The notes under the pieces were generated by a model, which was given only the letters and a program-made list of their open reading frames with translations, searched no databases and was not told the origin of the DNA. The translations under genes and the position numbers were made by a program. Positions 26,910-36,439 of a stretch of 64,000 nucleotides of DNA are shown here, in pieces. The stretch is from Paracoccaceae bacterium. Its GTDB lineage: Bacteria > Pseudomonadota > Alphaproteobacteria > Rhodobacterales > Rhodobacteraceae. The stretch is taken from contig JAHYIZ010000011.1 in NCBI GenBank assembly GCA_019429405.1, positions 1 through 64,000 of the forward strand, given 5' to 3'. Positions within the stretch are counted from its first letter, which is position 1; each line of letters starts with the position of its first letter.

Positions 26910-28088
26910 ATGCGGATCTGGCGGTGGGTTATGGGCGGTGCGGCGGTGCTGGTCGCTTCGGGCGCAGGCGCGTTTTTCACGCTGGCGCCGGGCATTGCCG
27001 AGCGCGGCATGAACACCACGCTCAGCTACCCGTGGGAGGTGACGCCTGAAGGGCAGGCGTTTCACGACGCGCTGGTAATCGGCGATTGGCACTCGGACTC
27101 GCTGTTGTGGGACCGTGATTTGCGCAAGCTTTGGGACCGTGGGCACATGGACCTGCCGCGCCTGCGGCAGGGCAACGTGGCGGTGCAGGTGTTTACCACC
27201 GTCACCAAAAGCCCGCGCGGCCTGAACTATCAGCGCAACGCCGCCGACGCGCCCGACAACATCACCCTGCTGATGATCGGCCAATTGCGCCCGGTCCGTA
27301 CCTGGTTCAGCCTGACCGCGCGCGCGCTTGATCAGGCGGCACGGCTGAACGCCGCCGCCGCCGCCGCACCGGATGAGTTGCGCGTAATCCGCACCAAGGC
27401 CGACCTTGCGGCGGTGCTGGCCGCGCGCGCGGAGGGCAGCAAGATCGTAGGTGGCCTTCTGGGCGCCGAGGGCGGCCACGCGCTCGAAGGCAAGATCGAG
27501 AACCTCGATCGGCTCTATGACGCGGGCTTCCGGCTGATGGGGCTGACGCATTTCTTTGACAACGAGCTTGGCGGGTCTTTGCACGGCGAAGCGGGGCGCG
27601 GCGAAGGCCTGACCGATTTTGGCCGCGAGGTGGTGGCCGCGATGGTCGCCAAAAGCATGATCATCGACCTTGCCCACGCCAGCCCGCAAATGGTTGAAGA
27701 CGTGCTGGCGATAGAGGGTACACGCCCGATCGTGTCGCACACCGGCATTGCGAGCCACTGTGAAACCCCGCGCAACATTGATGACGATCTGCTGCGCGCG
27801 GTGGTGGCCAAGGGTGGCATCGTCGGCATTGGCTTTTGGGGCGAGGCCACCTGTGACGCGACGCCAGCGGGCGTTGCACACGCGATATTTTCGGCCGTGA
27901 TCGAGCTTGGCGAAGACAACGTTGCACTCGGCTCTGATTTCGACGGCGCGGTGCAGACCGGGTTCGATGTCGCGCGGCTGGCGGTGCTGACCCAGGCGCT
28001 GATTGACAGCGGCCTGCACCGGCGCGTCATCGCCAAGGTCATGGGCGGTAACATGATGCGCTGGCTTGAGGAAAACCTGCCACAGTAG
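26910..28088 (+). CDS. M19 membrane dipeptidase, N-terminally anchored
   Basis: 392-residue renal-dipeptidase-type zinc enzyme. An N-terminal Arg-rich start and hydrophobic helix (VMGGAAVLVASGAGAFFTL) should anchor it with the catalytic domain in the periplasm. Metal-site motifs in order: IGDWHSDSL (HxD), LLGAEGGHALEG (bridging Glu), IDLAHASPQM (His), IVSHTG (His) and ALGSDFDGAV (Asp). Strong GGAGGGG ribosome-binding site that lies in the end of pepF. It probably splits dipeptides, possibly D-amino-acid-containing ones; substrate not determinable here. Confidence 0.9.
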   Translation: MRIWRWVMGGAAVLVASGAGAFFTLAPGIAERGMNTTLSYPWEVTPEGQAFHDALVIGDWHSDSLLWDRDLRKLWDRGHMDLPRLRQGNVAVQVFTTVTKSPRGLNYQRNAADAPDNITLLMIGQLRPVRTWFSLTARALDQAARLNAAAAAAPDELRVIRTKADLAAVLAARAEGSKIVGGLLGAEGGHALEGKIENLDRLYDAGFRLMGLTHFFDNELGGSLHGEAGRGEGLTDFGREVVAAMVAKSMIIDLAHASPQMVEDVLAIEGTRPIVSHTGIASHCETPRNIDDDLLRAVVAKGGIVGIGFWGEATCDATPAGVAHAIFSAVIELGEDNVALGSDFDGAVQTGFDVARLAVLTQALIDSGLHRRVIAKVMGGNMMRWLEENLPQ

Positions 28089-28168
28089 CCAGACAATCTT
28101 CGCAAATGCGCGACAGCGGCGCGGGGAAGTGCTAGACTTCGCATGATTCGAGATCGGGAGTAACTGGT

Positions 28169-28726
28169 ATGAAAATGCTCAAGACAGCCGTCGCCTCTGC
28201 CGTCGCCGTCAGCAGCCTTGCTGGCGCCGCTGCCGCACAGGGCTGGACAGGCGCCTATGTCGGCGGCGCCTATGGTGTTTCGCGCGGCGATTATGCGGTG
28301 AATCCGGCCGAAGGGCACTTCGATGGCAGCAATGGCCAATTGTTCGCGGGGTACAACTACCAGTTTGGCGGCCTCACGGTGGGCGGCGAACTGGCGACCT
28401 TCCTCGGCGACGTCTCGGTAAGCCCCAGCATCTACAGCCACAGGCTGGACAATCTGACCGACCTCAAGCTGCGCTTTGGCACCACCTTCGGCAGCGCGTT
28501 GGTCTATGCCCTTGCCGGCTACAGCTTTGGCACCTCGAACAGCGGCGGAGCTGACTTTGATTTTCACGGCGTCAACTACGGCATCGGCGTCGATTATGCG
28601 GTGAGCGGCAACTTCTTCCTGGGCGCCGAACTTCTCGCGCGCAACATCAAGGATGACAGCGGCCAGAACTATCTCGACACCCGGCCAATGACCACTGCCT
28701 CAATCCGTGCGGGCTTCCGCTTCTGA
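28169..28726 (+). CDS. Small outer-membrane beta-barrel protein
   Basis: 185 residues with signal peptide (MKMLKTAVASAVAVSSLAG, cleaved after AAA/AQG) and OmpA-like/Omp25-type strands ending in the aromatic AGFRF, the C-terminal Phe signature recognised by the BAM complex. Pattern WTGAYVGGAYGVSRGDY and LFAGYNYQFGGLTVGGE is typical of small porin-like or opacity-type proteins. GGGAG precedes the start. Followed by a strong terminator. Confidence 0.82.
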   Translation: MKMLKTAVASAVAVSSLAGAAAAQGWTGAYVGGAYGVSRGDYAVNPAEGHFDGSNGQLFAGYNYQFGGLTVGGELATFLGDVSVSPSIYSHRLDNLTDLKLRFGTTFGSALVYALAGYSFGTSNSGGADFDFHGVNYGIGVDYAVSGNFFLGAELLARNIKDDSGQNYLDTRPMTTASIRAGFRF

Positions 28727-28751
28727 CGGGCGCTACACTTCGGCATTCAAA

Positions 28752-28778
28752 GGCCCGCCCCAAGGGGCGGGTCTTTTC
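28752..28778 (+). terminator. Rho-independent terminator
   Basis: GC-rich stem GGCCCGCCCC / GGGGCGGGTC (10 pairs, one G-T) with a 2-base spacer, followed by TTTTCGTTT, 25 bases after the stop of the small barrel gene. It also lies just before the convergent ABC transporter end and may serve both. Confidence 0.88.
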
Positions 28779-28795
28779 GTTTCTGCGCCCCGCGC

Positions 28796-29818
28796 TCAGC
28801 GCAGCCGGATTGCCTGTGCAGGGTCAAGCCGGATGAAGCCGTAACGCCCGTCAGGCAGGGCCTGCTCGCCCGCGACACGGACCAGATAGCGCACATCGCC
28901 CGGCGCCAGAACCACCAGGTCGGTAAAGCTGCCGCTGTAATCTGCGGTCAGAACCTGACAGGGCAGCCAGCCTTCGCCCGGGTTTGCGGTGGTGGAAAAG
29001 CCAATGTCCTCGGGGCGATACAAGACCGGCGCTGCGATGCCCGATTGCACCACGGTGCCGTTGCCGATGAACTCGGCCACAAAGGCATTTGCGGGGGCGC
29101 GGTAAATCTCGCGCGGGGTGCCGATCTGCTCAATCCGCCCTTGCCGCATCACCGCCACACGGTGCGACATCGCCAGCGCCTCGCCCTGATCGTGGGTGAC
29201 GAGCAAGAAGGTCAGGCCAAGGCTTTGCTGCAACGCCTTCAATTCGCGCCGTAAATGTTCGCGCAGCTTGGCATCGAGGCTGCTCATCGGCTCGTCGAGC
29301 AAGATCAGTTTCGGCTCGGCCACCAGCGCGCGCGCCAGCGCCAGCCGCTGTTTCTGGCCGCCGCTCAGATCCGAGACGCGGCGCTGCTCGATGCCGCCAA
29401 GTGCCACCGCTTCGAGCGCCGCCAATGCCCGCGCGGCGATCTCGGCGGGGCGCAGACGGTTGCGCCATGGCCGGGTGCGCAGCGCAAACGCCACGTTCTC
29501 GAAGACCGTCATGTGCGGCCAGACCGCGCAGGACTGAAACACCATGCCCAAGCCCCGCGACGCCGCTGCCACGTCAACGCCCTGCCCCGCGTCGAACACC
29601 CGCAGCCCGCAAATGTCGATGCGGCCCGTATCGGGCCGCTCCAGCCCGGCGATCATGCGCAAGAGCGTGGTCTTGCCGCAGCCGCTTGGCCCGAGCAGGG
29701 TGAAAAACTCGCCCGTCGGAATGTCGAGATCAACCGCATCGACCGCGTGCAGCCGCTCCCCCCCAAGGGCAAAGGCCCGGCCAACCCCCCGCAGCGCAAG
29801 AATCGGCGCGCCGCTCAT
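28796..29818 (-). CDS. Fe(III)-type ABC transporter ATP-binding protein
   Basis: 340-residue ATPase of the AfuC/FbpC class. It has Walker A (GPSGCGKTT), Q-loop (MVFQSCAVWPHMTV), signature LSGGQKQRLALARAL, Walker B (LILLDEPMSSLDA) and the H-loop LVTHDQGEA, followed by a C-terminal TOBE-like regulatory domain (PAQAIRLR end). Last gene of the leftward operon; its ATG overlaps the permease stop (ATGA). The fused two-domain permease next door is characteristic of iron(III) and thiamine-type importers, but the substrate is not proven. Confidence 0.9.
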   Translation of the reverse strand: MSGAPILALRGVGRAFALGGERLHAVDAVDLDIPTGEFFTLLGPSGCGKTTLLRMIAGLERPDTGRIDICGLRVFDAGQGVDVAAASRGLGMVFQSCAVWPHMTVFENVAFALRTRPWRNRLRPAEIAARALAALEAVALGGIEQRRVSDLSGGQKQRLALARALVAEPKLILLDEPMSSLDAKLREHLRRELKALQQSLGLTFLLVTHDQGEALAMSHRVAVMRQGRIEQIGTPREIYRAPANAFVAEFIGNGTVVQSGIAAPVLYRPEDIGFSTTANPGEGWLPCQVLTADYSGSFTDLVVLAPGDVRYLVRVAGEQALPDGRYGFIRLDPAQAIRLR

Positions 29819-31533
29819 CGCCAGCCCCCGACCCGGCGCGCCATCTGAAAGGCCAGCGCCGAAACTGCAAGCGAGGCCAGCGCAACCACCGTTCCGATCA
29901 CGCTCGCCGCTTCAAAATCGCCGTTCAGGCTGTGCTTGAACGCCAGCAGCGACAAGGTCTGCACGCCGGGTGGCGCAATCAGCACGATAGTGCTGATGTC
30001 CCGCAGGACCAGCGTGAAGATCAACAGAAAGACCACCATGAGTGCGGGCATGTTCAGCGGCAGCACAATGCGCGCCAGAATGCGCAGGCTGCCCGCCCCG
30101 GTCAGGCGCGCCGCATCGACCATCTCGCGGCCGGTCTGTGCAAAGGATGCGCGCAGCATGCTGACCCCCAGCGGCATTTCGCGCAGCAAAAGCGCGTAGA
30201 TCAAGGGGTAGAAAGTGCCATGCAGCGGCCCGAACACCGGCACCGAAAGCATGATCTCGACCAGCCCCGCGCCCAGAATGATGCCCGGCAGCGCCCATGG
30301 CAACCACACCAGCGTTTCCGCAAGCGATTGCCGCCAGCCGCGCAGACCCGCCAACACCCAGGCGATGCCGGCGAATATCAGCGTGCCGGGCAGTGCGCAG
30401 AGCAGCGCGAGCAGCAAGGTCGAGGTGGCGGCGGTGCGAAAATCAACACTGAAGAGCGCCTTGTGCCAGTGCGCGGCGGTCCATGGCGCGGGCAGATCAA
30501 AAAACCCGTAAAGGCGCATGAAAGACCCTGCGATCAGCATTGCGAAGGGCAGTACGATCGCCACCAGCGCATAGACCGCAAGCGCCGCCGTTCCCGCCCA
30601 GCGCACCCCTGCCCGATAGACCGGGCGCCCGCCGCTGCGCGGGCCGTCACCAAGCGATGGGGGCACCGCGCGGCGGCGCGCGTAGCGCTGATAGCCAAGG
30701 CTCGCGGCAAGCAGGAACAGCACCAGCACCGTGCTCATCGCCATCGCCTCGGGCAGGCGCGGTGTGATCTGGTTGAGCAGGTAATAGATCCGGTTGGAAT
30801 AGACGAAAATATCGGCGGGCGCGCCAAGGATCTGTTCGGTTTCAAAGGATTCAAACGATTTCACCCCGGCGGCAATACCCGCTACCGCAAGTGCGGGCAC
30901 CATCAGCGGCACGATCACCCGCCGCAAAATGTGCCATGCGCCCGCGCCCGCCAAAACCGCGGCCTCGTCCATTGCGCGGTCAATCATCCGCATCGCGGGC
31001 GCAAGCAGAATGACCATGACCGGCACCGTCTGCCCGGCCAGATGGGTCCAGACGATGCCGCCCGCCGAATAGATGTTGAACGGCGCCCCGGAAAAGAGCC
31101 CCGTGGCAAGCGCCAGCCGGTTCAGCAATCCGTAGTCGGGGTCGAGCAGCAGAATCCAGCCTGTGAGCACGGGCAGACCGGGCAAAAAATAGGCGAACCA
31201 GAACAAATATTCAAACAGCCGCGCCCCCGGCGCATCAAGCCGCACGATGATCCAGACCGCGATCAGCGCCATGAAAAGCCCGATCGGCACCCGGATGGCC
31301 AGCACCACCGTGTAGCCAAGCGCGCGCAGATTTGCGGTATCTGCAAACAGCGCGCTCCAGGCGGCGGTGCCGGCGCGAAAGGGCTCGGACAGGGTCGAGG
31401 TGTCAAAGCTCATCACCCCAATGGCGATGATCGGCGCCAGCGCAACCAGCCCGATACCGGCGACGAACAGCGTTTCCAAGGTTCGGCGCAGCGAGGGCAT
31501 GCGGCGAAAGGCGGTGGCGAGGCCCGCGCTCAT
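29815..31533 (-). CDS. Fused ABC permease (two permease domains)
   Basis: 572-residue inner-membrane protein with two tandem BPD-type permease domains, about 12 helices in all. Each domain has an EAA-type loop that contacts the ATPase: DEAAVLAGAGAWHILRR (first half) and VDAARLTGAGSLRILAR (second half). A charged stretch of about 35 residues (ARRRAVPPSLGDGPRSGGR) joins the halves. Such fusions are typical of FbpB/AfuB iron(III) importers and some thiamine or phosphonate ones. Third gene of the operon, between the binding protein and the ATPase. Confidence 0.9.
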   Translation of the reverse strand: MSAGLATAFRRMPSLRRTLETLFVAGIGLVALAPIIAIGVMSFDTSTLSEPFRAGTAAWSALFADTANLRALGYTVVLAIRVPIGLFMALIAVWIIVRLDAPGARLFEYLFWFAYFLPGLPVLTGWILLLDPDYGLLNRLALATGLFSGAPFNIYSAGGIVWTHLAGQTVPVMVILLAPAMRMIDRAMDEAAVLAGAGAWHILRRVIVPLMVPALAVAGIAAGVKSFESFETEQILGAPADIFVYSNRIYYLLNQITPRLPEAMAMSTVLVLFLLAASLGYQRYARRRAVPPSLGDGPRSGGRPVYRAGVRWAGTAALAVYALVAIVLPFAMLIAGSFMRLYGFFDLPAPWTAAHWHKALFSVDFRTAATSTLLLALLCALPGTLIFAGIAWVLAGLRGWRQSLAETLVWLPWALPGIILGAGLVEIMLSVPVFGPLHGTFYPLIYALLLREMPLGVSMLRASFAQTGREMVDAARLTGAGSLRILARIVLPLNMPALMVVFLLIFTLVLRDISTIVLIAPPGVQTLSLLAFKHSLNGDFEAASVIGTVVALASLAVSALAFQMARRVGGWR

Positions 31534-31576
31534 GCGCCGCCCCGACCTGCGCCACCCCCTGCCCTGCCTGCGGGCC

Positions 31577-32683
31577 TCATCGCGGCATCAGCGCCTGCAC
31601 CCGGCTGGCGATGCCGCCCAGCGTGCCACGCACCCAGGCCTCGGCATACTGGTTGAGGTAGTCCACCCCGGCCTGCGGCACGATAAATTCGGGCCACGGC
31701 CCATCGGTGACATCAAGACGGTCGCTGGGCAGGGTGTAGATGCCCGTGTGCATCTTCTGGCCGCGCTGCGACAGATACCAGTTGGCAAACACCATTGCCG
31801 CCTTGGGGTGCGGCGCGCTTGACGGCACCGCGATCACCGCGCCGCCGCCGACCAGATAGCCGGAATGATCGGTCGGGGTGACCACCTCGATCTGTGTCAG
31901 CCCCTCGCGGCGGTATTTCACGATATCGCGGAACTGCGCGCCCAAGCCCACCGCATGGGTGCCGCGCGCCACCGAGTCGGTGACCTGGCGATACTCGGTC
32001 ACCAAGCGCACCTGCTGCCCGCGATATAGGCTTTCGACAAACTCCAGCCCAAGCACATGCGCGAGGTAATTCGCAATCCCCTCTCCCGCGCCGACCACGC
32101 GCGGGTCGTGTGAAATGATCCGGCCTTGCAGATCGGGGGCAAGCAGGTCGGCCCAGCTTTGCACGCGTGCCGGGTCAATCACGCTGGTGTTGACCAAAAA
32201 CAGGCCCGTAACATATTGCACCGGGGTCGGCAGGTAGGTCGCGGTATCGTCGATGTAATGCAGCGCGCCTTCACGCCAGTTCGCGCCATCCGTCACCTCG
32301 GGCAGCAAAAGCGAGGGCGCGATTGGCAGCAGGTAACCGTTGCGCGCCAGTTCCAGCCCCTCGTAAGCGGTGAAGAACACATCGAACGTCGCCGCGCGCG
32401 CCTCGGTTTCTCGCAGGAAACGCAGCTTCTTGTCGTTCTGCGTGCCCGACATGAAGACCACCCTGATGCCGGTATCGCGCTCGAAGGCGCGCGAAAAGTC
32501 TTCGGCCAGCAGCGGGTCGCCGAACAGCACCACTTCGCCCTCGGCCCGCCCCTCGGCCAGAAGCGCCTCAAAGGCAGGCGTCGTGGCGGCTGGCCAATCC
32601 TGCGCCGCCGCACTTTGGGGCACAAACAGCGACACCGCGACAATCGCCAAGGCGGCAAATGTGAAGGTCCGGAGCAAAAACAT
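31577..32683 (-). CDS. Periplasmic solute-binding protein (Fe(III)/putrescine-like ABC family)
   Basis: 368 residues with a signal peptide (MFLLRTFTFAALAIVAVS, cleaved after AAAQ). The fold pattern (VVLFGDPLLAEDFSRAFERDTG, VVTPTDHSGYLVGGG, HPKAAMVFANWYLS) is that of the Fbp/Afu class of solute-binding proteins. It carries Tyr residues in the hinge region but I cannot map the ferric-iron Tyr ligands with confidence, so the substrate is open. Translated after the ligase gene in the same operon. Confidence 0.87.
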   Translation of the reverse strand: MFLLRTFTFAALAIVAVSLFVPQSAAAQDWPAATTPAFEALLAEGRAEGEVVLFGDPLLAEDFSRAFERDTGIRVVFMSGTQNDKKLRFLRETEARAATFDVFFTAYEGLELARNGYLLPIAPSLLLPEVTDGANWREGALHYIDDTATYLPTPVQYVTGLFLVNTSVIDPARVQSWADLLAPDLQGRIISHDPRVVGAGEGIANYLAHVLGLEFVESLYRGQQVRLVTEYRQVTDSVARGTHAVGLGAQFRDIVKYRREGLTQIEVVTPTDHSGYLVGGGAVIAVPSSAPHPKAAMVFANWYLSQRGQKMHTGIYTLPSDRLDVTDGPWPEFIVPQAGVDYLNQYAEAWVRGTLGGIASRVQALMPR

Positions 32684-32709
32684 GGTGTGACCTCGTGACT
32701 GAGAAGGGT

Positions 32710-34152
32710 TCAGGGCAGTTCTTCGCGGAGCGCCATCACGTCGATCTTGCCGCTGAGGCCGATCGGAAGTGCAGATTTGCGCAACATGCGGTCAAGTTGC
32801 AGCGGCGCGAAGCGCGCATCGAGCAGCGCCTGCACCGCCTCTGGGGCAATATCGTCAGCGCCTGCATAGACCACCGCCAGCTTTTCCAGCCCCAGATCAT
32901 CGCTGACCGCAAGGCAGGCAATGGCATTGACCGCCAGCGCGTCCTCAAGCACCGCCTGCACCGCGTCGAGCGAAATCTTGTTGCCGCTGACATTGATGAT
33001 GTTCTTGACGCGCCCGATCAGGAACAGGCTCTGCCCCTCGCGCCGCATGATGTCGCCGGGAAAGAAATAGCCGCCGATGTAACCGGTGCTGCCGTCGCCT
33101 TCGACGGGATTCAGATAGGCGCGCCCGCCCTTTGGCCTGGGGTCGCGAAAGCCTACAATGCCTTCGGTCGCATCCGGCTTGGGCTGCATCCGGTCGTCGA
33201 AAAAGGCGATCTCGAAATCGGGGCGGCTGATTTCGCCGATGTAGCCCTCGCGGATTTCTTCGTTCGGTTCCAGCGAAGCGGTGCAAAGCTCGCCAAACTC
33301 GGCAGCGCCGTAGCCCACCACGATGCGCGCGCCGCTCAGCCCCATCAGGTTTCGCAACAGTTCGGGGCTGCAGGCGGCGCCGCCAATGCGCACCGCGCGC
33401 AGCGAGGTCAGATACTGGGCGGCAGTATCGACCTCTAGCATCTGCCGCGCCACCGCCGGGGTCGTCATGAAAAAGCTGACGCGGTAAAGGTCGATGTATT
33501 GCAGCGGCCGGTTGCGGTGCTCGGAAAGCACCACCGCCGAACCGCCACCAACCAGAACCCGCAAGACGGTCAAGAGCGCCCAGCTCATCCGGGTTGAAAC
33601 CGAGGTGAGCATGCGCATGCCCGCCAGCGCCTCGCCATCGAGCACCGGGCCGCGCCCGGCAACGCTGTGCAACTGGCGCGCCTCATCCGAGATGATGAAC
33701 TTGGGCCGCCCGGTGGTGCCCGAACTGGAATGGACAAAATGCCCGCCCGCGCCGAAGGCTTCGGCAAAATCGCCTGCGTCGCCGGTGCCAAGGTCGGCGA
33801 ACCAGTCCGCCTCTATCACGATCTGCCGCGCGGGCGGCACCAGCGCCAAAGACGCTGCACAAACCACCAGATCAAACGCCACACCCGCCTCAATCACCTG
33901 CGCGGCTTTGGCAAAGATGACAGTCAGCGAACGACGACTGAGCACCAGCGCGAAGGCCAACTGAAATTCGGGCCTGTCGGCGTCGAGCACCACCCGCATG
34001 CCCTGGCGCAGCCCACGCTCCATCAGGCGTGCTTCCAGAATGCGCGCGAGGCCTAGAAGCTCGGCGAAGCTCAGCTGGCTTTTCTCGGTAATCAGCGCGG
34101 TTTTTTCGGGGTTGCGCGCAACGGTTTCGCAGAAAAGCTGGATCAGCCGCAT
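32710..34152 (-). CDS. Stand-alone adenylate-forming (AMP-binding) ligase
   Basis: 480 residues, start at the ATG at 34152 preceded by GGAGAGAAAT; upstream ATGs are less likely. It belongs to the acyl-CoA synthetase/adenylation superfamily and has the core motifs: A3 (HSSSGTTGRPKF, about residues 141-152), A5 (YGAAEFGEL), A7/A8 (GDIMRREG, GRVKNIINVSGNKISLDAV) and A10 (LSGKID, the catalytic Lys). No carrier protein or condensation domain is present, so it most likely makes an acyl-CoA or acyl-adenylate. It is the first gene of the operon with the importer, suggesting it activates the imported compound or one made from it. Confidence 0.82.
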   Translation of the reverse strand: MRLIQLFCETVARNPEKTALITEKSQLSFAELLGLARILEARLMERGLRQGMRVVLDADRPEFQLAFALVLSRRSLTVIFAKAAQVIEAGVAFDLVVCAASLALVPPARQIVIEADWFADLGTGDAGDFAEAFGAGGHFVHSSSGTTGRPKFIISDEARQLHSVAGRGPVLDGEALAGMRMLTSVSTRMSWALLTVLRVLVGGGSAVVLSEHRNRPLQYIDLYRVSFFMTTPAVARQMLEVDTAAQYLTSLRAVRIGGAACSPELLRNLMGLSGARIVVGYGAAEFGELCTASLEPNEEIREGYIGEISRPDFEIAFFDDRMQPKPDATEGIVGFRDPRPKGGRAYLNPVEGDGSTGYIGGYFFPGDIMRREGQSLFLIGRVKNIINVSGNKISLDAVQAVLEDALAVNAIACLAVSDDLGLEKLAVVYAGADDIAPEAVQALLDARFAPLQLDRMLRKSALPIGLSGKIDVMALREELP

Positions 34153-34258
34153 ATTTCTCTCCGCACGGGCACTGTGCGCCGACGCAATTTCCTGAACATG
34201 CAGATTTTCACCATAAAAGTCAGCCGATGGCAACGATGCACTGCACGCGGCTCGCCGC

Positions 34259-35236
34259 TCAGACTTCGCTGGCGAAGACCATTTCGATCATCGCCTGCGT
34301 ACCGCGGGCGTCTTCAAGCGTCCATGGATAGGGCGCGCCCTCGCGCACGGTCCGCCCGAACGCCTCAACCTGCAACACATACTGGCGCGCGCCGGGAAAG
34401 CGCTCGACCAGATCGGGCTGGCCTGCCCGTGCCATTTCAATGCGCGCCTCGCCAACGACCAGCGGGTTGAAAGGTGCGGTCAGCCGGATCAGCCCGCGCT
34501 CGCCCTGAAACACCACCTCTTGTCGCGGGAAAAGCCGCATCGAGGTGCGCCCCGTATAGGTAAAGCGCCCGCCCGGCCCGGCAAATTCGCCCGCCACCTC
34601 GGCCCAGACATCCACCCCGTTCTCGCGCCTGATCCGCGCGCTGAGCGCCTGCGGTTCAGCACCGGTGGCAAAGCGCACCGAACTGTAGGTGTATACGCCG
34701 ACATCGCGAATGCCGCCGCCGCCCATCTCGGCAACGTTGCGCACATTGCCGGGGTCGGCGCGGTTGTCGTAGCTGAAATGCGCATCCGCATGTTCGATTC
34801 GCCCGATCTCGCCCGCCGCGATCCAGTCACGCACGCGCTGCCATTGCGGGTGATGCACGATCATGTAGGCTTCGGCGGCGAGCAGGCCTGCGCCATCGCG
34901 CGCCGCGATCAGGGCATCGACCTCGGCCAGCGTCATCGCCACCGGCTTTTCGCACAGCACATGCTTGCCTGCCGCCAGCGCCTTCAGCGCCCATGGCACA
35001 TGCAGATGGTTCGGCAGCGGAATATAGACCGCGTCAATCGCCGGGTCGGCCAGAAGCGCCTCATAGCTGCCATGCACCACGAGATCGGGGCAAAACGCCC
35101 GGAAGGGTTCGGCCTTGGCCGCGTCGGATGTCGCCAACGCCACCAGCCGCGCGCCCCGCGCCGCGTGGATCGCCGGCCCCATCTGCTCACGCGCGAATTT
35201 CGCCGCGCCAAGGATGCCCCAGTTCACAGGTTTCAT
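34259..35236 (-). CDS. Gfo/Idh/MocA-family NAD(P) oxidoreductase
   Basis: 325-residue oxidoreductase. N-terminal Rossmann motif GILGAAKFA, the DAVYIPLPNHLH segment and the family hallmark EKPVA (in LCEKPVAMTL), followed by the C-terminal substrate domain with the conserved His (in AEAYMIVHHPQW). Closest relatives I know act on sugars, inositols or dihydrodiols; the substrate cannot be told from sequence. Leftward, 106 bases downstream of the ligase gene in map terms but on the same strand and upstream in transcription; co-transcription is possible but unproven. Confidence 0.88.
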   Translation of the reverse strand: MKPVNWGILGAAKFAREQMGPAIHAARGARLVALATSDAAKAEPFRAFCPDLVVHGSYEALLADPAIDAVYIPLPNHLHVPWALKALAAGKHVLCEKPVAMTLAEVDALIAARDGAGLLAAEAYMIVHHPQWQRVRDWIAAGEIGRIEHADAHFSYDNRADPGNVRNVAEMGGGGIRDVGVYTYSSVRFATGAEPQALSARIRRENGVDVWAEVAGEFAGPGGRFTYTGRTSMRLFPRQEVVFQGERGLIRLTAPFNPLVVGEARIEMARAGQPDLVERFPGARQYVLQVEAFGRTVREGAPYPWTLEDARGTQAMIEMVFASEV

Positions 35237-35324
35237 GACATGCCCCTTTCCACTTACGGGTCACGGCAAGCCTAGCGCGAGGGCGCCGAAATGGAAAGCG
35301 GGCCCGCCCTCTCGGCAAGGCAAA

Positions 35325-35350
35325 CCCGCCCGAGCAGTTGCGCGGGCGGG
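35325..35350 (-). terminator. GC-rich hairpin after rpoH
   Basis: Inverted repeat CCCGCCCG / CGGGCGGG (8 bases) with a 10-base loop, 35 bases beyond the rpoH stop. On the minus strand it is followed by TTTGCC, a short U tract, so it is a modest terminator candidate. Confidence 0.55.
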
Positions 35351-35384
35351 CTGAACCGGTCGCAATGCGCGCCGCAACGCCCGC

Positions 35385-36284
35385 TCAGGCGGGCACCAGC
35401 ATGCCCTTTTCGCGCGCGAGCACCCGCATGCGGTCTTGCAGCTTTTCAAAGGCGCGCACCTCGATCTGGCGGATCCGCTCACGCGAAACCTCGTATTGCG
35501 TCGAAAGTTGTTCCAGCGTCACCGGGTCGTCGCGCAGGCGACGCTGCGCCAGAATATCGCGCTCGCGTTCATTGAGCACATCCATCGCCGCCACCAGCAT
35601 CGCGCGGCGCGCCGCAAGCTCATCAGATTCGGCGTAGTCGTCGGCCGTGTTGGCGCTCTCGTCCTCAAGCCAGTCCTGCCATTGCGCGGAGCTTTCGCCA
35701 TCAGACGAGCCCACCTGCGCGTTCAGCGAGGCATCACCCCCCGCCAGGCGGCGGTTCATCGCCACCACTTCGGCCTCGGTCACGCTGAGGTCATGCGCGA
35801 TGCGGGCGACGTGCTCGGGCCGCAGATCGCCCTCTTCCAGCGCGCCGATCCGGCTTTTCGCCTTGCGCAGGTTGAAGAACAGCTTTTTCTGCGCGCTGGT
35901 GGTGCCAAGCTTCACCAGGCTCCAGCTGCGCAGGATGTATTCCTGAATGCTGGCGCGAATCCACCACATCGCGTAGGTCGCCAGGCGAAAGCCGCGCTCG
36001 GGGTCAAAGCGTTTGACCGCCTGCATCAGCCCCACGTTGGCCTCGGAAATCACCTCGGCCTGCGGCAGGCCATAGCCGCGATAGCCCATGGCGATTTTCG
36101 CGGCAAGCCGCAGGTGGCTGGTCACCATGCGGTGCGCGGCCTGCGCATCCTGATGGTCGACCCAGCGCTTGGCGAGCATGTATTCCTCTTCCGGCTCCAG
36201 CAGGGGAAACTTGCGGATCTCCTGCAGGTAGCGGTTCATGCCCTGTTCGGGGCTTGGCGCCGGAAGGCTCGTGTAACTCGTCAT
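35385..36284 (-). CDS. rpoH: RNA polymerase heat-shock sigma factor RpoH
   Basis: 299-residue sigma-32. The start MTSYTSLPAPSPEQG has GGGAG upstream. It contains region 2.3-2.4 (RGFRLATYAMWWIRASIQEYI, split here), the RpoH box QKKLFFNLR that distinguishes it from RpoD, and the region 4.2 helix-turn-helix (EQLSTQYEVSRERIRQIE). It directs transcription of chaperones and proteases. A candidate RpoH promoter lies before hsp20 elsewhere in the window. Rhodobacter species often have two RpoH proteins; I cannot tell which this corresponds to. Confidence 0.95.
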   Translation of the reverse strand: MTSYTSLPAPSPEQGMNRYLQEIRKFPLLEPEEEYMLAKRWVDHQDAQAAHRMVTSHLRLAAKIAMGYRGYGLPQAEVISEANVGLMQAVKRFDPERGFRLATYAMWWIRASIQEYILRSWSLVKLGTTSAQKKLFFNLRKAKSRIGALEEGDLRPEHVARIAHDLSVTEAEVVAMNRRLAGGDASLNAQVGSSDGESSAQWQDWLEDESANTADDYAESDELAARRAMLVAAMDVLNERERDILAQRRLRDDPVTLEQLSTQYEVSRERIRQIEVRAFEKLQDRMRVLAREKGMLVPA

Positions 36285-36439
36285 CACAAAATTCTCCCTG
36301 AACGAGGACCAAGCAACATGGGCCACCCTTTGCACCGGGTCAAGACCCCGGTCTGCCGTCGGCGCTTACCATGCGGCGTTAAACGCAGGATGAACGTCGG
36401 TTCCGTCGTGCGACAGCGAAAAAGGCAGCGCTCACGCGG

